Shown: piece by piece, positions 52,306-60,476 of the stretch
Numbering within the stretch: position 1 is the stretch's first letter
Layout: each line of letters opens with the position of its first letter
Assembly: GCF_001190745.1 (NCBI RefSeq)
Contig: NZ_CP012196.1
Span: 1,364,001 to 1,428,000, forward strand
Length of the DNA stretch: 64,000 bases
Source of the DNA: Campylobacter gracilis
GTDB taxonomy: Bacteria > Campylobacterota > Campylobacteria > Campylobacterales > Campylobacteraceae
Direction: 5' to 3'
Translations under genes and position numbers: made by a program
The notes under the pieces: model-generated
Seen by the model: the letters and a program-made list of their open reading frames with translations, nothing else
Databases searched by the model: none
Told to the model about the DNA's origin: nothing

Positions 52306-53631
52306 TTAAATTTTCCCGCCGAACATCTCATACATCGCCTTTTCCTCACCCCAAAGCTCGCGGTGCTTTTTGATGCAGGATTTTATCGCACCCGTGAGAT
52401 AGCGCACGTCGCGCTCGGTGTGCGTGTAGTGCAGGCTCACGCGCACGAAGCCAGGCTTACTTTCTGGCATGCGCCCCTCCTTGATACCCAGCAGATCGTG
52501 AGCGTACGGGCCCGCGCACATTACGCCGGCGCGCGTCTGGATACCATAGTCGTTGCTAAGGCTCGCGGCGAAATCATACGCCGAGACGCCGCGCACGTTA
52601 AAAGAAATTATCGGCAGCCGCGGCGCGCCCTTTGGAGCGTAGTTTATGATCTCGTCTATGCCTGCTAGCTCGCTCTCAAAAAGCCCCGCGAGCTCGTCCT
52701 CGGCGCTTTTTATTTGCTCAAAACCCACCTCGTTTCGCAGCGCGTAGGCTAAATTTGCCCGCATGAGCCCGATAATAGGCGGCGTACCGCCCTCCTCTAG
52801 CTGCTCGGGGTTTTTCAAAAACACGTGCCCTTCGCGGCTGGCGTAGGCGACCGTCCCGCCCGCGGCAAATGTCGGCACGTCGCTATTTAGAAGCTGCTTT
52901 TTGATTGCCAAAAGCCCGCAGCTAGCAGGCCCTCCTAATAGCTTATGCGGCGAGAGGAAAATCGCGTCAAAATGGTCGCAGTCTAAATTTGCGTGCGAGC
53001 TAAGTGCCGCACAGTCAAAGGCAACGATGCCGCCCGCAGCTCTGATTAGTTCGCTGATCTTTTTGTAGTCACTGATGACGCCCGTGACGTTTGAGGCGGC
53101 GCTAAACGAACCGATAATGCGGCGTCCGGCGTTTAGCTTCAAGATACGCTCAAGCGCGAGCAGATCGATCTCGCCCGATTCGCTAAGTGGCACGCGCAGG
53201 TAGTCGCAAAGCCCCTCGCGAAAGCTAAGCTCGTTTGAGTGGTGTTCGTAGGGCGAAACGAGCACGAGCGGAAGCTGCGCTGCGCGTAGATTTGCCTCGC
53301 CGATCGCGCCTCTGGTCGCAGGCGGCAGGTAAATGCCGAGCAGCTCTTGAAATTTCTTGATCGCGGCCGTCGCGCCCTGCCCGCAGGCGATGAGATAAAA
53401 CCGCTCGTCAAGCCCAAGTAGCTTTTTTAGGCTCTCGCGTGCGCCCTCGTAGCGTCGCTGCGTGATGATGGCACTGGAGCTACTGTCGGAGTGGGTGTTG
53501 GCGTAGGTTTTTAAAATTTCGCCTATCTCGCGCTCTACGGGCTCATAAGCAAGCCCCGAAGCGGTGTAGTCAAAATAATGCACGCCCGGTTTTAGGATGA
53601 TATTTTTTCGAATTTCGTCTAAGCTTAGCAT
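52306..53631 (-). CDS. Class V aminotransferase (cysteine desulfurase-like)
   Basis: PLP-dependent enzyme of the class V aminotransferase / cysteine desulfurase family, 441 residues. N-terminal YFDYTASGLAYEPVERE, THSDSSSSA, the SPYEHHSNELSFRE segment with the cofactor-stacking His, FDCAALSSHANLD with the Asp that binds the pyridine nitrogen, and the PLP lysine in LSPHKLLGGPASCGLL. The C-terminal domain (VRVSLHYTHTERDVRYLTGAI) is complete. A mobile active-site Cys loop is suggested by GVMCAGPYAHDLLG. Not next to isc/suf genes, so it may serve sulfur transfer or amino-acid breakdown; substrate unknown. Confidence 0.82.
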   Translation of the reverse strand: MLSLDEIRKNIILKPGVHYFDYTASGLAYEPVEREIGEILKTYANTHSDSSSSAIITQRRYEGARESLKKLLGLDERFYLIACGQGATAAIKKFQELLGIYLPPATRGAIGEANLRAAQLPLVLVSPYEHHSNELSFREGLCDYLRVPLSESGEIDLLALERILKLNAGRRIIGSFSAASNVTGVISDYKKISELIRAAGGIVAFDCAALSSHANLDCDHFDAIFLSPHKLLGGPASCGLLAIKKQLLNSDVPTFAAGGTVAYASREGHVFLKNPEQLEEGGTPPIIGLMRANLAYALRNEVGFEQIKSAEDELAGLFESELAGIDEIINYAPKGAPRLPIISFNVRGVSAYDFAASLSNDYGIQTRAGVMCAGPYAHDLLGIKEGRMPESKPGFVRVSLHYTHTERDVRYLTGAIKSCIKKHRELWGEEKAMYEMFGGKI

Positions 53632-53786
53632 TCGCAGCCTTTAAAATTGAAGTGATTAATTATAGTGAAATTTGGATTAATTTAAGGCTTTGCAGCCTCG
53701 CAGGGAGAAATTTAATGAAAATTTAGAAAAGCTTTGCCCACTATATCACTTAATTTCTGATGCTATATAGTTTTACTCCTTCAAAT

Positions 53787-55244
53787 TTATTGATTACTAT
53801 CTAGTTTTTTAGCCGCTTCTTGTCTTAGAATTTCGGCATAATCTTTTATATCTATTTTCTCGCCGTTATGTAGAATTTTCACTTTCGCTTTCTCTAGCAT
53901 TTCCTCAAAATTTAAATATTTAAAAAATGTCTCAATATCGAATGCCTCGGTACTATTTTTATCTTTAAGGCTGCTTTTTTGCAAAATCTCTTCATCGCTC
54001 AGCCCATTGCCGCAAAGAGCTTTATATCTATCTATTTTCATATTATAGAAATTTAATATTTTAATATCCGGTTCTAGCTTAGTACATTTTTTATCATTTG
54101 GCATATAACCGAAAAATTTTATAAAATCTTTTTCTTTCCAGTATCTATCCGTTCCTTTATCTTTTTCTTCGTTATTTTTAACTTCCCATCTGCCTCGAAG
54201 AGCCCAATCGTATGATTCTAAGATCTTTTCTCCATAGCAGTAATCGTTCATATGATTTATGTAAGACTCCTTCTCTTTTATAGACATGGCTGTATTATTC
54301 AGACAATTGTTGCGAGCTACAATAAAGTCATCTTTATCAGGCAAGCCATCTATATTATGTTTTATTAATAATTTTAATTTATCTTTATACATCATATCCC
54401 GCGGAAGAAAAGTATAAATAGATCTTTTAAATATTTCTTTTCGCTGAAATGGAATGCTGCTATTACTTAAATAATACAAAGGACCTTCATATGCTTTCGG
54501 TTTCATACCTTTTTGTAGCATCATATCGGCAATTTCTATAAGGTTACTATATATTGCATAGTTTAATGGATAAACAGGGTCTTTTGAGTGATTGTGATTG
54601 ATTAAACACTCGGTACGTAATTTTATATCTATATTGTTGCCAACTATGATTTCGGTATCGTCAGAATATCTAGGGCAAACTATATAGCCCTGCACCATTT
54701 TGACCTCTTCAAATTTAACCCCGTTGTCTAAAAGCAGTCTTACCGTTTTAGTAGCATTATTTTCTATCGCATAAGCCATAGCGGATAGCTTGTATTCGTC
54801 TTTTTTGTGTATATCCGCACCTAGCTTTATAAGCTCTTGAGTAGTATTTGTATCATCCCAAAAGCTAGAATACATCACGGGCGTTACCCCTCCGTGCATA
54901 GTATGATCGACGGTTAGATTGTTATCTTTCATAAATTTTAAAATTTTATCCGTTTGCTTGCTTTTTAAAAGCCTTTTTAGTTCTACGTCTATGGCAGGTT
55001 CTTTAAATGCGTTTTTTGGATTTGAATTGTAATCTATATCCCAGTAGCGAAATGCGAAGCTATCGACCTCTTCTTGGGTTACGTATTTGCTAAGGCCCGG
55101 TACTTTTGAGACATTTGTATCTGAAGTAACGGTAAAATGAGTTTGTTTGCGCTCCACAAGACCCGATCTTTCGGCTAATAGATACAGCGCGCATGCGACC
55201 ACCACGCAGATAGCGTAAATAAACCGAAGTTTAAAGCTTTTCAA
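53787..55244 (-). CDS. Membrane-anchored ankyrin-repeat protein
   Basis: 485 residues with an N-terminal membrane helix (FIYAICVVVACALYLLAERSG, about 8-28). Ankyrin-type repeats follow: MHGGVTPVMYSSFWDDTNTTQELIKLGADIHKKDEYKLSAMAYAIENNATKTVRLLLDNGVKFEE (about 117-182), and a further unit YPLNYAIYSNLIEIADMMLQKGMKP (about 220-245). The C-terminal half is Lys-rich and unrecognised. AT-rich, monocistronic; probably periplasmic side. Function unknown. Confidence 0.75.
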   Translation of the reverse strand: MKSFKLRFIYAICVVVACALYLLAERSGLVERKQTHFTVTSDTNVSKVPGLSKYVTQEEVDSFAFRYWDIDYNSNPKNAFKEPAIDVELKRLLKSKQTDKILKFMKDNNLTVDHTMHGGVTPVMYSSFWDDTNTTQELIKLGADIHKKDEYKLSAMAYAIENNATKTVRLLLDNGVKFEEVKMVQGYIVCPRYSDDTEIIVGNNIDIKLRTECLINHNHSKDPVYPLNYAIYSNLIEIADMMLQKGMKPKAYEGPLYYLSNSSIPFQRKEIFKRSIYTFLPRDMMYKDKLKLLIKHNIDGLPDKDDFIVARNNCLNNTAMSIKEKESYINHMNDYCYGEKILESYDWALRGRWEVKNNEEKDKGTDRYWKEKDFIKFFGYMPNDKKCTKLEPDIKILNFYNMKIDRYKALCGNGLSDEEILQKSSLKDKNSTEAFDIETFFKYLNFEEMLEKAKVKILHNGEKIDIKDYAEILRQEAAKKLDSNQ

Positions 55245-55637
55245 AATTTCCCCTTAGAATTTTGCCCGCGACTATACCCAATGAGTACTTAATAAAATAT
55301 AAATACTATATAGGCATGATAAGCAAAACTGACCGAAAAATGCCGTTAGGTCGGGTTTAAATGATGAAATTTTTCGAGTAAATTTGGCGAACGAATGTCG
55401 TCGTAGACCTTATTTGTGTAGCTATATCCTCTATTCACACACTACGCTAGGCTCTATATCCGAGGCTCGTTCGCCGTAAATTTTACCGCAACATATTTGC
55501 GTAAGCTCTTCTTGAAAGCGCAAACCTGAAAATCATCGTCGTGCTAATGAGCGGCGAGCCGCTACCGTATAACAAAAAGCGTTGTTTTGCGGATTCGTTC
55601 GCAAGCTGCTAGCGCGACTATGAAGTGCGCTTTGCGG
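55245..55637. repeat. Gene-free region with a 15-bp inverted repeat pair
   Basis: 393 bases. The left arm AAATTTGGCGAACGA ends at 55394 and the right arm TCGTTCGCC-GT-AAATTT begins at 55467: nine perfect base pairs plus a bulged AAATTT/AAATTT extension, enclosing about 72 bases that include TGTGTAGC, TATATCC and ACACACTAC. It could be a long hairpin or a small interspersed element. No ORF. Confidence 0.5.
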
Positions 55638-55826
55638 CTATTTGCCGATAAAATTTTTCTGCAGCCACTCCATCGCTTTTTCTTCGCTTTCAAATCTCCC
55701 GCTTTTGGCGACTTGAAACTGCCCCTCATAGAAGCGAATTCTGATACCGTCCTGGACGCTATCTACCTTGATGCGCGTGATCCTGTCTTTGTTTAGATAG
55801 GTTCGGTCGTTTAGTTTTACAAACAT
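55638..55826 (-). CDS. Small hypothetical protein after modE
   Basis: 62 residues (MFVKLNDRTYLNKDRITRIKVD...EWLQKNFIGK): strand-rich start and a C-terminal helix EEKAMEWLQKNF, soluble. The ATG at 55826 is preceded by AAGGAGAGAACG. It lies 17 bases after the ModE-like gene on the same strand, so it closes the fdhD-modE unit. Not recognised; possibly a small regulator or chaperone. Confidence 0.65.
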   Translation of the reverse strand: MFVKLNDRTYLNKDRITRIKVDSVQDGIRIRFYEGQFQVAKSGRFESEEKAMEWLQKNFIGK

Positions 55827-55843
55827 CGTTCTCTCCTTTAAAT

Positions 55844-56635
55844 TTAATGGTTTTTATCTGCCGCTTTACTTGCGTCTTTCTCGCCCTCTTTTTTCAAAAA
55901 AAGCTCCTTAAAGCGCTCGTTTGCGTAGTTTTCTATATCGCTTTGCAGCTGCTTATATGCGGCGATCAGCTCATAAGCGCGCGCATTTAGCGTCGTGCCT
56001 GCGGCATTGCCGCCGCCTTGCTTGGTGCTAAAGAGCTCCTCTTGCAGATTTTTTTGTAAAATTTGCAGATGGCTCCAGCACTTTTTGTAATTCATCCCCA
56101 AAACCTCGGCAGCCTTAGAGATAGAGCCCGTTTGAGCGATCACATCTAGCACTTCGGTTTTGCCCTTGCCGAAAATGAGCTCGCCCTGCGCATTTTCGAT
56201 CCAAGTTTTTGTTTTTACCCTCATTCTTTTGCCTTTCTTCTCCTTAAAGCAGCCCAGCTGACAATATTTCACGTCTATGGCGTGCTCCTTAAGCGTAGAG
56301 CGCACGGTATCGAACCCCACTCCGCCGCTAGCTACGGCGCGGGCGTCGCGGCAAAAAATCCGCCTTTTCTCATCCAAAAATGGATCTAGCTTTTTCAGGG
56401 CCTTTATACTGCCTCCGCTACATTGCAGCTTGCCGAACTGTCCGAGTTCGCAACGATCTATCCGTATCCCTTCGCGCGCCGCGAGATCTCCTACGACGCT
56501 CGCATCCACGCCTAATTTGGCGGCGATCTTAAACGCCGCGCCGCAATCGAGCTTGCCGCTTGGATTTAGTAAATTTAAAATCAGCCTTTTGATTTCGCTT
56601 ACTTTTTTATCGTCTATCTTGATATCTATCTCCAT
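55844..56635 (-). CDS. modE: ModE-like molybdate/tungstate-responsive regulator
   Basis: 263 residues. The winged-helix DNA-binding domain lies at about 150-215 (GKTEVLDVIAQTGSISKAAEVLGMNYKKCWSHLQIL), a close match to ModE. Instead of the usual C-terminal TOBE (molybdate-binding) domains there is an N-terminal part with an internal duplication: Cys31-...-Cys62-ELGQF and Cys95-...-Cys125-QLGCF, each about 31 residues from first to second Cys. Some epsilonproteobacterial ModE-like regulators lack TOBE domains, as recalled for C. jejuni Cj1507. Nine bases separate it from fdhD upstream. Confidence 0.82.
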   Translation of the reverse strand: MEIDIKIDDKKVSEIKRLILNLLNPSGKLDCGAAFKIAAKLGVDASVVGDLAAREGIRIDRCELGQFGKLQCSGGSIKALKKLDPFLDEKRRIFCRDARAVASGGVGFDTVRSTLKEHAIDVKYCQLGCFKEKKGKRMRVKTKTWIENAQGELIFGKGKTEVLDVIAQTGSISKAAEVLGMNYKKCWSHLQILQKNLQEELFSTKQGGGNAAGTTLNARAYELIAAYKQLQSDIENYANERFKELFLKKEGEKDASKAADKNH

Positions 56636-56644
56636 GCCGCCTTC

Positions 56645-57427
56645 TTAACTCAAAATTCTCTCTTCGCCGCTATAGACGTTTAAATTTTCGCCGCGCGCGA
56701 AGCCGCAAAGGGTAAGATCAAATTTACGCGCGATCACGACGCCGAGGCTCGTAGGAGCCGTACGCGAAACAAGCGCGCTAACGCCGCTCATTACGGCTTT
56801 GGCGACCATTTCGGAGCTTAGCCTGCCGCTTACTAAAAGAAGCGAGCCCTGCGTATCGTGCCCCGCCAAGACCGCCTTTCCGACCGATTTATCGATGGTA
56901 TTGTGCTGGGCGATATCCTCGCCGATAAAATACTCGCCGCTCGCGGTAAAGAGCTTTGCGGTATGCACGCAGCCGGTCATCTCGTAAAGCTCGCACTGCG
57001 TGTAAAACTCGCTCATCAAATTTAAAATTTCATTCTTATGAAATTTAGCGTCCGAGCGGACTTTACGCGCCGCCATCGCCTCTGGATCGATATTTGCGGT
57101 AGAGCTGCGCCCACAGCCGCTGATGATGACCTTTTCGGCATCGAAGCTATTTAGCCGTTTTTCGTTTATCTCGCCGCATACATTCACGCTAAGTCCGTCA
57201 GGCGCGAGCTCGATGCCTCTTATGCCGCTTGGATCCGAGATTAAATTTTCGCTCAGCAAATAGCCTACCGCAAGCGCCTTTAAATCGCTCGGAGTCGCCA
57301 TCAGCGCGCCGAAACGCTTGCCGTTTAGTAAAATTTCAAGTTTGATCTCACGAACCAAGATATCGTTTATGATCCTTCTTTCATCCCCTTTAAATTTAAC
57401 TATCTCCGCCCTATAAATCGGCTCCAT
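56645..57427 (-). CDS. fdhD: Formate dehydrogenase accessory sulfurtransferase FdhD
   Basis: Transfers sulfur from IscS to the FDH molybdo- or tungstopterin cofactor. 260 residues. Family signatures: EIKLEILLNGKRFGALMATPSDLKALAVGYLLSE, the active-site SGCGRSSTANID, and the C-terminal GHDTQGSLLLVSGRLSSEMVAKAVMSGVSALVSRTAPTSLGVVIAR with the GDP/cofactor-binding residues. E. coli FdhD uses a CxxC pair; here only the first Cys is kept (CGRS). Precedes modE by nine bases; the FDH gene lies upstream on the same strand, 263 bases away. Confidence 0.93.
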   Translation of the reverse strand: MEPIYRAEIVKFKGDERRIINDILVREIKLEILLNGKRFGALMATPSDLKALAVGYLLSENLISDPSGIRGIELAPDGLSVNVCGEINEKRLNSFDAEKVIISGCGRSSTANIDPEAMAARKVRSDAKFHKNEILNLMSEFYTQCELYEMTGCVHTAKLFTASGEYFIGEDIAQHNTIDKSVGKAVLAGHDTQGSLLLVSGRLSSEMVAKAVMSGVSALVSRTAPTSLGVVIARKFDLTLCGFARGENLNVYSGEERILS

Positions 57428-57690
57428 AGACCTTCCTTATTTTAATTTCGCCGATATCGTAGTGAAATTTTGCTTAAATAGCCTTAATTCGCCGAAGCGG
57501 CGTGCGTAAATTTAGAACGCTCGCAGTTTTGTATTTAAAAAATCGCGTGGAAAATCCACGAGCCGCTCGCACCGCTAGCACAAGCGGCCATGAAACGCCC
57601 GCAAAGATAAAATTTCATCAAAATTTTGCAGCTGCCAGCAACCGCGATTAAATTTCATCTTTGCAAAGCGGGCGGAGTTTACCGCCCAAA

Positions 57691-59943
57691 CTACCTATGC
57701 ACCGGCGATAGATAAGGTTTCTCGGAGTGCATCGACATCTCGTTTTGTCTTCTGAACTCGATAAACTCGCTCTCGCTAAGCTTTCTGATATTTGCGATCG
57801 TCATCTTTAGCGGCGGGATGCCAGATAGCGGATCCAGATCGCCCGCATGCACGAGCTCGTTGCCGTCGGCCTCGCTGTAATGGAAGGTCGTAAAGATCGT
57901 GCCCTCTTTCAGATCCGGATTTATGCGAAGCTTCGCGGCGATCTGACCGCGCTTATTTTTAACGAGCGCATAGCAGCCTTCGGTAAGCTCGCGTTCGCGT
58001 GCGATGTCAGGGCTTACCTCGATGAGCGCGCCTTCTGCGCCCGCACCGTACTCTAGCGCGCGGCACTCTCTCGTCATCGTGCCAGTGTGGTAGTGATAAA
58101 CCTTGCGCCCGGTCGTAAATAAGCACGGATAAATTTCATCCGGAATCTCGCTAAGCGCGCCGCTTCCCACCGGATAATCATCAGGAATCTTCATCTTGGC
58201 TCTGAAATCCGCCTCAGCTTTAGCGCGCCCCTCTTTATCATCCACGTAAAGCACCGGCACCATTCTAAATTTACCGTCAGGCAGCATCGATTTATGATCT
58301 GCGTAAAGAACCGGTGTGCCCGGATGATCTTCGTCGGGGCACGGCCAGCTTATGCCGCCTAGCTTATCTAGCCTATAGTAGCTAATACCGCCGAAAAATT
58401 TAGGCATTAATGCACGCACTTCGTTCCAAATTTCTTCCGCACTTAAAAAATCAAACCCTTCAAGTCCCATTCTTTGTGCGATATTGCAAACGACCTTCCA
58501 ATCAGGCTCTACGCCAGGAGCCGGCTCGCTTGCCTTGCGCGTGCGCTGGACGCGGCGGGAAGTGTTTAAAAAGGTGCCATCCTTCTCGCCCCAGCCGGCA
58601 GCAGGTAGTACGACGTCGGCCTTCTGTGCGCTCTCGGTGAAGAAAAGATCCTGCACGATAAAGCAATCCAGATGATGCGTTGCATGCACGAAGTGTTCCG
58701 TCCAAGGATCGCTCATTACGGGATTTTCACCGTAAACGTAGAGTAGCTTCAGCTCGCCGCTATCCATCTTATCGGGAGCAATCGTAAGCTTAAAGCCCGG
58801 AGTTGGATTTAGCTCAAAGTGCCATACTCTGCGCGCCTGCTCCTGAGCATAAGCGGAATTTACCGCACCTGCCGGGATGACGTTAGGTAGCGCGCCCATA
58901 TCGCATGCGCCCTGGACGTTATTTTGACCTCGCAAAGGATTTACGCCTGCGCCTCGTTTGCCTAAATTTCCAGTCAAAATGGCTAAATTTGAAAGCGAAA
59001 ATACGTTTGACGTACCGTCGCTAAACTGCGTGATACCCATCGTGTAGCAGATCGCCGCTGCGCCTGCTTTAGCATACATTCTAGCAGCTTCGATTACGAG
59101 CTCTTTTTTCACGCCGGTCTCGCGCTCGAAGCGCTCAGGAGTAAAGTCCTTAACCGCTTCTTTTAGATACTCGTAGCCGTGAGCATAGTTTTTGATAAAC
59201 TCGTCATCTTGCAAATTTTCGGCAATGATAACATTCATAATGGTATTTAGCGTCTTAATGTTCGCGCCCACTGGGATTTGCAGATAGATATCGGCTTTTT
59301 TCGCCATATCTGTGCGCTTTGGATCTACGACGATCATCTTTGCGCCGCGCTGAAGTCCGCGCTGCATCTGCATAGCGATGATCGGGTGGCACTCGCTCGT
59401 GTTGGTACCGATGAGTAAAAATACGTCCGTATCGGTAGCGAACTCTACCAAATCGTTCGTCATCGTTCCGTTTCCTAGCGTGTTGGCAAGACCTGCCACT
59501 GTAGGAGCGTGTCAAAGACGGGCGCAGTGATCGACGTTGTTGCTACCCTGAGCTCGGAAAAATTTCTGAAAAACGTAGTTGTCTTCGTTATTCGAGCGCG
59601 CAGAGCTAAAGCCCATTATTGAGCTTGGGCCATATTTAGCGACGGTCTCTTTAAATTTAGACGCTACAAAATCATAAGCCTCTTCAAAGCTTACCTCCTC
59701 AAGCTTACCGCTTCTATCAAATACTCCGTTTTTCTTACGGATCATAGGTTTGGCAAGGCGTTTTGGAGAGTTTACAAACTCCCAGCCGAACATCCCTTTT
59801 AAGCATAGCTCGCCGTCATTTACGTGGTGGGCCTGCGTAGGGCGCGCGTTTACGATCCTGCCGTCTTTTACGATAAGATCGATACCACAGCCGGTGCCGC
59901 AGTAAGGACAAGTCGTTTTGACAATCTTTTCTCTGGACTGCAT
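57691..59943 (-). CDS. fdhF: Selenocysteine-containing formate dehydrogenase, catalytic subunit
   Basis: Molybdopterin (or tungsten) oxidoreductase oxidising formate to CO2. One gene split in naive translation by UGA at 59512-59514, which codes for selenocysteine 144 in the context NNVDHCARL-Sec-HAPTVAGL, matching E. coli FDH-H (Sec140). 750 residues from ATG 59943, which follows AAAGGAGTATT. [4Fe-4S] cysteines 12, 15, 19 and 47. No Tat signal, so it appears cytoplasmic, unlike the periplasmic FdhA of C. jejuni; size fits the FDH-H class (715 in E. coli). No fdhB/C or hydrogenase subunit is adjacent, so its electron partner is unknown. TGA is followed by a SECIS-like hairpin. Confidence 0.95.
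59470..59514 (-). promoter_or_regulatory. SECIS element for Sec insertion
   Basis: Directly after the UGA, the minus strand folds into GTGGCA-GGTCT-TGCCAAC (59499-59482). Loop GGUCU starts 21 bases after the U of UGA, the same distance and loop as in E. coli fdhF. This is the bacterial SECIS bound by SelB. Confidence 0.85.
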
Positions 59944-60476
59944 AATACTCCTTTCAAGAATTTTGGTTTGCACGGCTATTATACTTTCTAGATTATAAAA
60001 GAATTTTTAAATTAGTGAATTTTTTTAAGCAAAATTTAAGCAATATGCAAATATCGCATATTAAATTGAATAGATAAATTTTATGCTTTTGCTTCGATAA
60101 TGACGGCGTTTTAGCGTAAAATTTATCGCTTATCGCAAAAGACGCTTTTTAAGCTAAGTTTTATAATTTTAATAAAATTTCGAAATTCTATTACGCTCCG
60201 TTTTATTTCAAAGCACAATTAAATTTTTATGAAATTTTAATGCTAATTTATCGGTATAATATATTAATTTAATTAAATGAAAATCTATATTAAAATTTAT
60301 CAAAAACTCGCTATCCTGATAAAATTTGAGCCACTAAATTTAAAATTTATAAAATTATTATCTTATATCTGAAATCTATGTAGAAAAAACTTTGATTTTA
60401 ATCTAGACTAAGCTGTTTTTTTATGCTATTATTCAAAATCTTAGTAGAAATTAATTCTAAACGAAAGGTTAATCTC
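59944..60476. promoter_or_regulatory. Divergent fdhF/napA control region with palindrome
   Basis: 533 AT-rich bases between fdhF and napA. A perfect inverted repeat AATATGC-N7-GCATATT lies at 60042-60062, about 100 bases upstream of the fdhF start. It shares the GCATAT half-site word with the palindrome between tupA and tupB but in the opposite order, so a common regulator is a guess. Toward napA there are AT-rich -10-like words (TATGCTATTAT at about 60421) and GAAAGG before the start. Confidence 0.5.

Noticed and set aside
60423-60476. Longer NapA start
   Set aside because: It would place 18 residues before the Tat twin-arginine motif; GAAAGG precedes the ATG at 60477.
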